A stretch of 6,477 nt of DNA from JAOAFZ01 sp964412815 (GTDB lineage: Bacteria > Patescibacteriota > Microgenomatia > UBA1406 > GWC2-37-13): assembly GCA_964412815.1 (NCBI GenBank), contig CAYPQF010000029.1:1-6477 (forward strand), in the 5' to 3' direction. This document shows positions 5,784 through 6,477 of the stretch, in pieces (the first letter of the stretch is position 1; each line of letters opens with the position of its first letter). Under the pieces are notes generated by a model. The model was not told the origin of the DNA. It did not search any database and saw only the letters and a list, made by a program, of their open reading frames with translations. The translations under genes and the position numbers were made by a program.

Positions 5784-6477
5784 TCATTTTTCTGTTTTCC
5801 TTGCTGGTACGCTAATATCTTGCTCAACAACAAATTGTCTTGTTGTTCTTTGTTGGCGTGCTAATTCTGTTACGATTTGCTCATAAGTCCATCCTGGAGA
5901 AATAACTGCTATTCCAGATCTTGCAAACTTTTCCTTTAAATTTTCTTCGCCTTCATGAGGTAAAATCACGCATACTAAATCGCTCAATTTGAATTTAAGG
6001 TCTTGCACTACTCTCCATTCACGCTCCCATGAGAAATCATATCTCTCATGCATTGCATTGAGGAAAGGCAATAAACGCCACATCTTGCCTACAAATCTGC
6101 CGTTGCGATGAGAAGCCTCAAATAATTCATCAACTGATTCTCTGAGCCAGAAATTTTCATTGTAGCTATTGATATAAATAGCAGGTTGACCACCTGACTC
6201 AGCGATAAAATCTTTTGTAAAAACAAAACCGTAAGGTTCAAGCGCAATCTGCCGACCTGGAACGTCTCCTACCAGTAGATGTATTTGGTTCAATGGTACT
6301 TCGGTAAAACAAGCCACATTCAACTTTGACTGATTTCGCTCTGTAAGTTCCTTCAATCGTTTATTAAATAAGCAATGCGGTCGAACAGCTAGGATTTTTT
6401 TTGATTTCATTATTGCCAAAAAGTTTCTTCTAGCAGTAGCTCCACCTTCCTCAAAGGTATCTCGATCATCTCTAGTA
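5784..6477 (-). CDS. AbiGi/DUF2971-like protein, 5' end beyond the window
   Basis: The frame is open from the right edge (first whole codon at 6476) to TGA at 5784, at least 230 codons. TTG at 6419 or ATG at 6410 could serve as starts, but neither has a Shine-Dalgarno sequence and the sequence before them (TRDDRDTFEEGGATARRNF) reads like coding sequence, so I consider the gene truncated. The product is soluble, without signal or membrane segments. Motifs: NFLAIMKSKKILA near the N-terminus, CFTEVPL, GFVFTKDFI, then GGQPAIYINS, and WEREWRVV in the second half. A CFT(D/E)(I/V)PL ... G(I/F).F.K ... P..Y(V/I)N ... E.EWR pattern is what I associate with the AbiGi and DUF2971 groups, some linked to abortive phage infection. 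That assignment is from memory of motifs and is moderate. The gene is visibly AT-richer than the C25 gene and contains a run of eight A on its coding strand (6395-6402). It directly precedes an attC, so it is probably a cassette gene. Confidence 0.7.
   Translation of the reverse strand, partial: TRDDRDTFEEGGATARRNFLAIMKSKKILAVRPHCLFNKRLKELTERNQSKLNVACFTEVPLNQIHLLVGDVPGRQIALEPYGFVFTKDFIAESGGQPAIYINSYNENFWLRESVDELFEASHRNGRFVGKMWRLLPFLNAMHERYDFSWEREWRVVQDLKFKLSDLVCVILPHEGEENLKEKFARSGIAVISPGWTYEQIVTELARQQRTTRQFVVEQDISVPARKTEK

Noticed and set aside
6408..6419. TTG at 6419 or ATG at 6410 as the true start of the AbiGi-like gene
   Set aside because: There is no Shine-Dalgarno sequence nearby and the frame stays open with plausible coding sequence to the window edge, so an upstream start outside the window is more likely.

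Overview
The window looks like a piece of a cyanobacterial chromosome, probably a filamentous or multicellular type. The main gene contains one full HIP1 octamer (GCGATCGC, 1699-1706) and six CGATCG cores. Its product is the kind of large secreted multidomain protein common in such genomes. This host call is an inference; no ribosomal or housekeeping marker is present. Every gene I can support lies on the minus strand, so the layout is given from the right edge leftward.

Right part (6477 to 5139): a 5'-truncated gene for a soluble protein with AbiGi/DUF2971-like motifs ends at 5784. Directly after its stop is a well-formed integron recombination site (attC, 5693-5779), then a tandem 20-bp duplication of the attC core side (5661-5700). 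Next comes a gene for a three-helix membrane protein of unknown function (start 5627, stop 5139). Gene, attC, gene in one orientation is the layout of integron gene cassettes. An imperfect inverted repeat covers the stop of the second gene and may be a decayed attC.

Middle (5138 to 474): after a possible 45-residue membrane peptide (5075-4938) and a leader with a perfect 15-bp palindrome and a strong Shine-Dalgarno sequence, one gene fills 4.36 kb. It encodes a 1453-residue membrane-anchored surface protease: signal peptide, C25 (gingipain-type) propeptide and catalytic domain with His682/Cys713, a von Willebrand A domain with a full MIDAS motif, a choice-of-anchor-X-like region, and one C-terminal transmembrane helix. 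A PA14 module sits inside the catalytic domain, and its two halves occur in reversed order, as in a circular permutation.

Left part (473 to 1): no confident gene. A second attC-like hairpin (231-316) lies here, oriented (from its unpaired bases) like the first. The protease gene is therefore bracketed by attC-type elements. The right-hand genes look like cargo of an integron or attC cluster, and the protease may be a chromosomal gene next to or inside that cluster. No integrase is visible.
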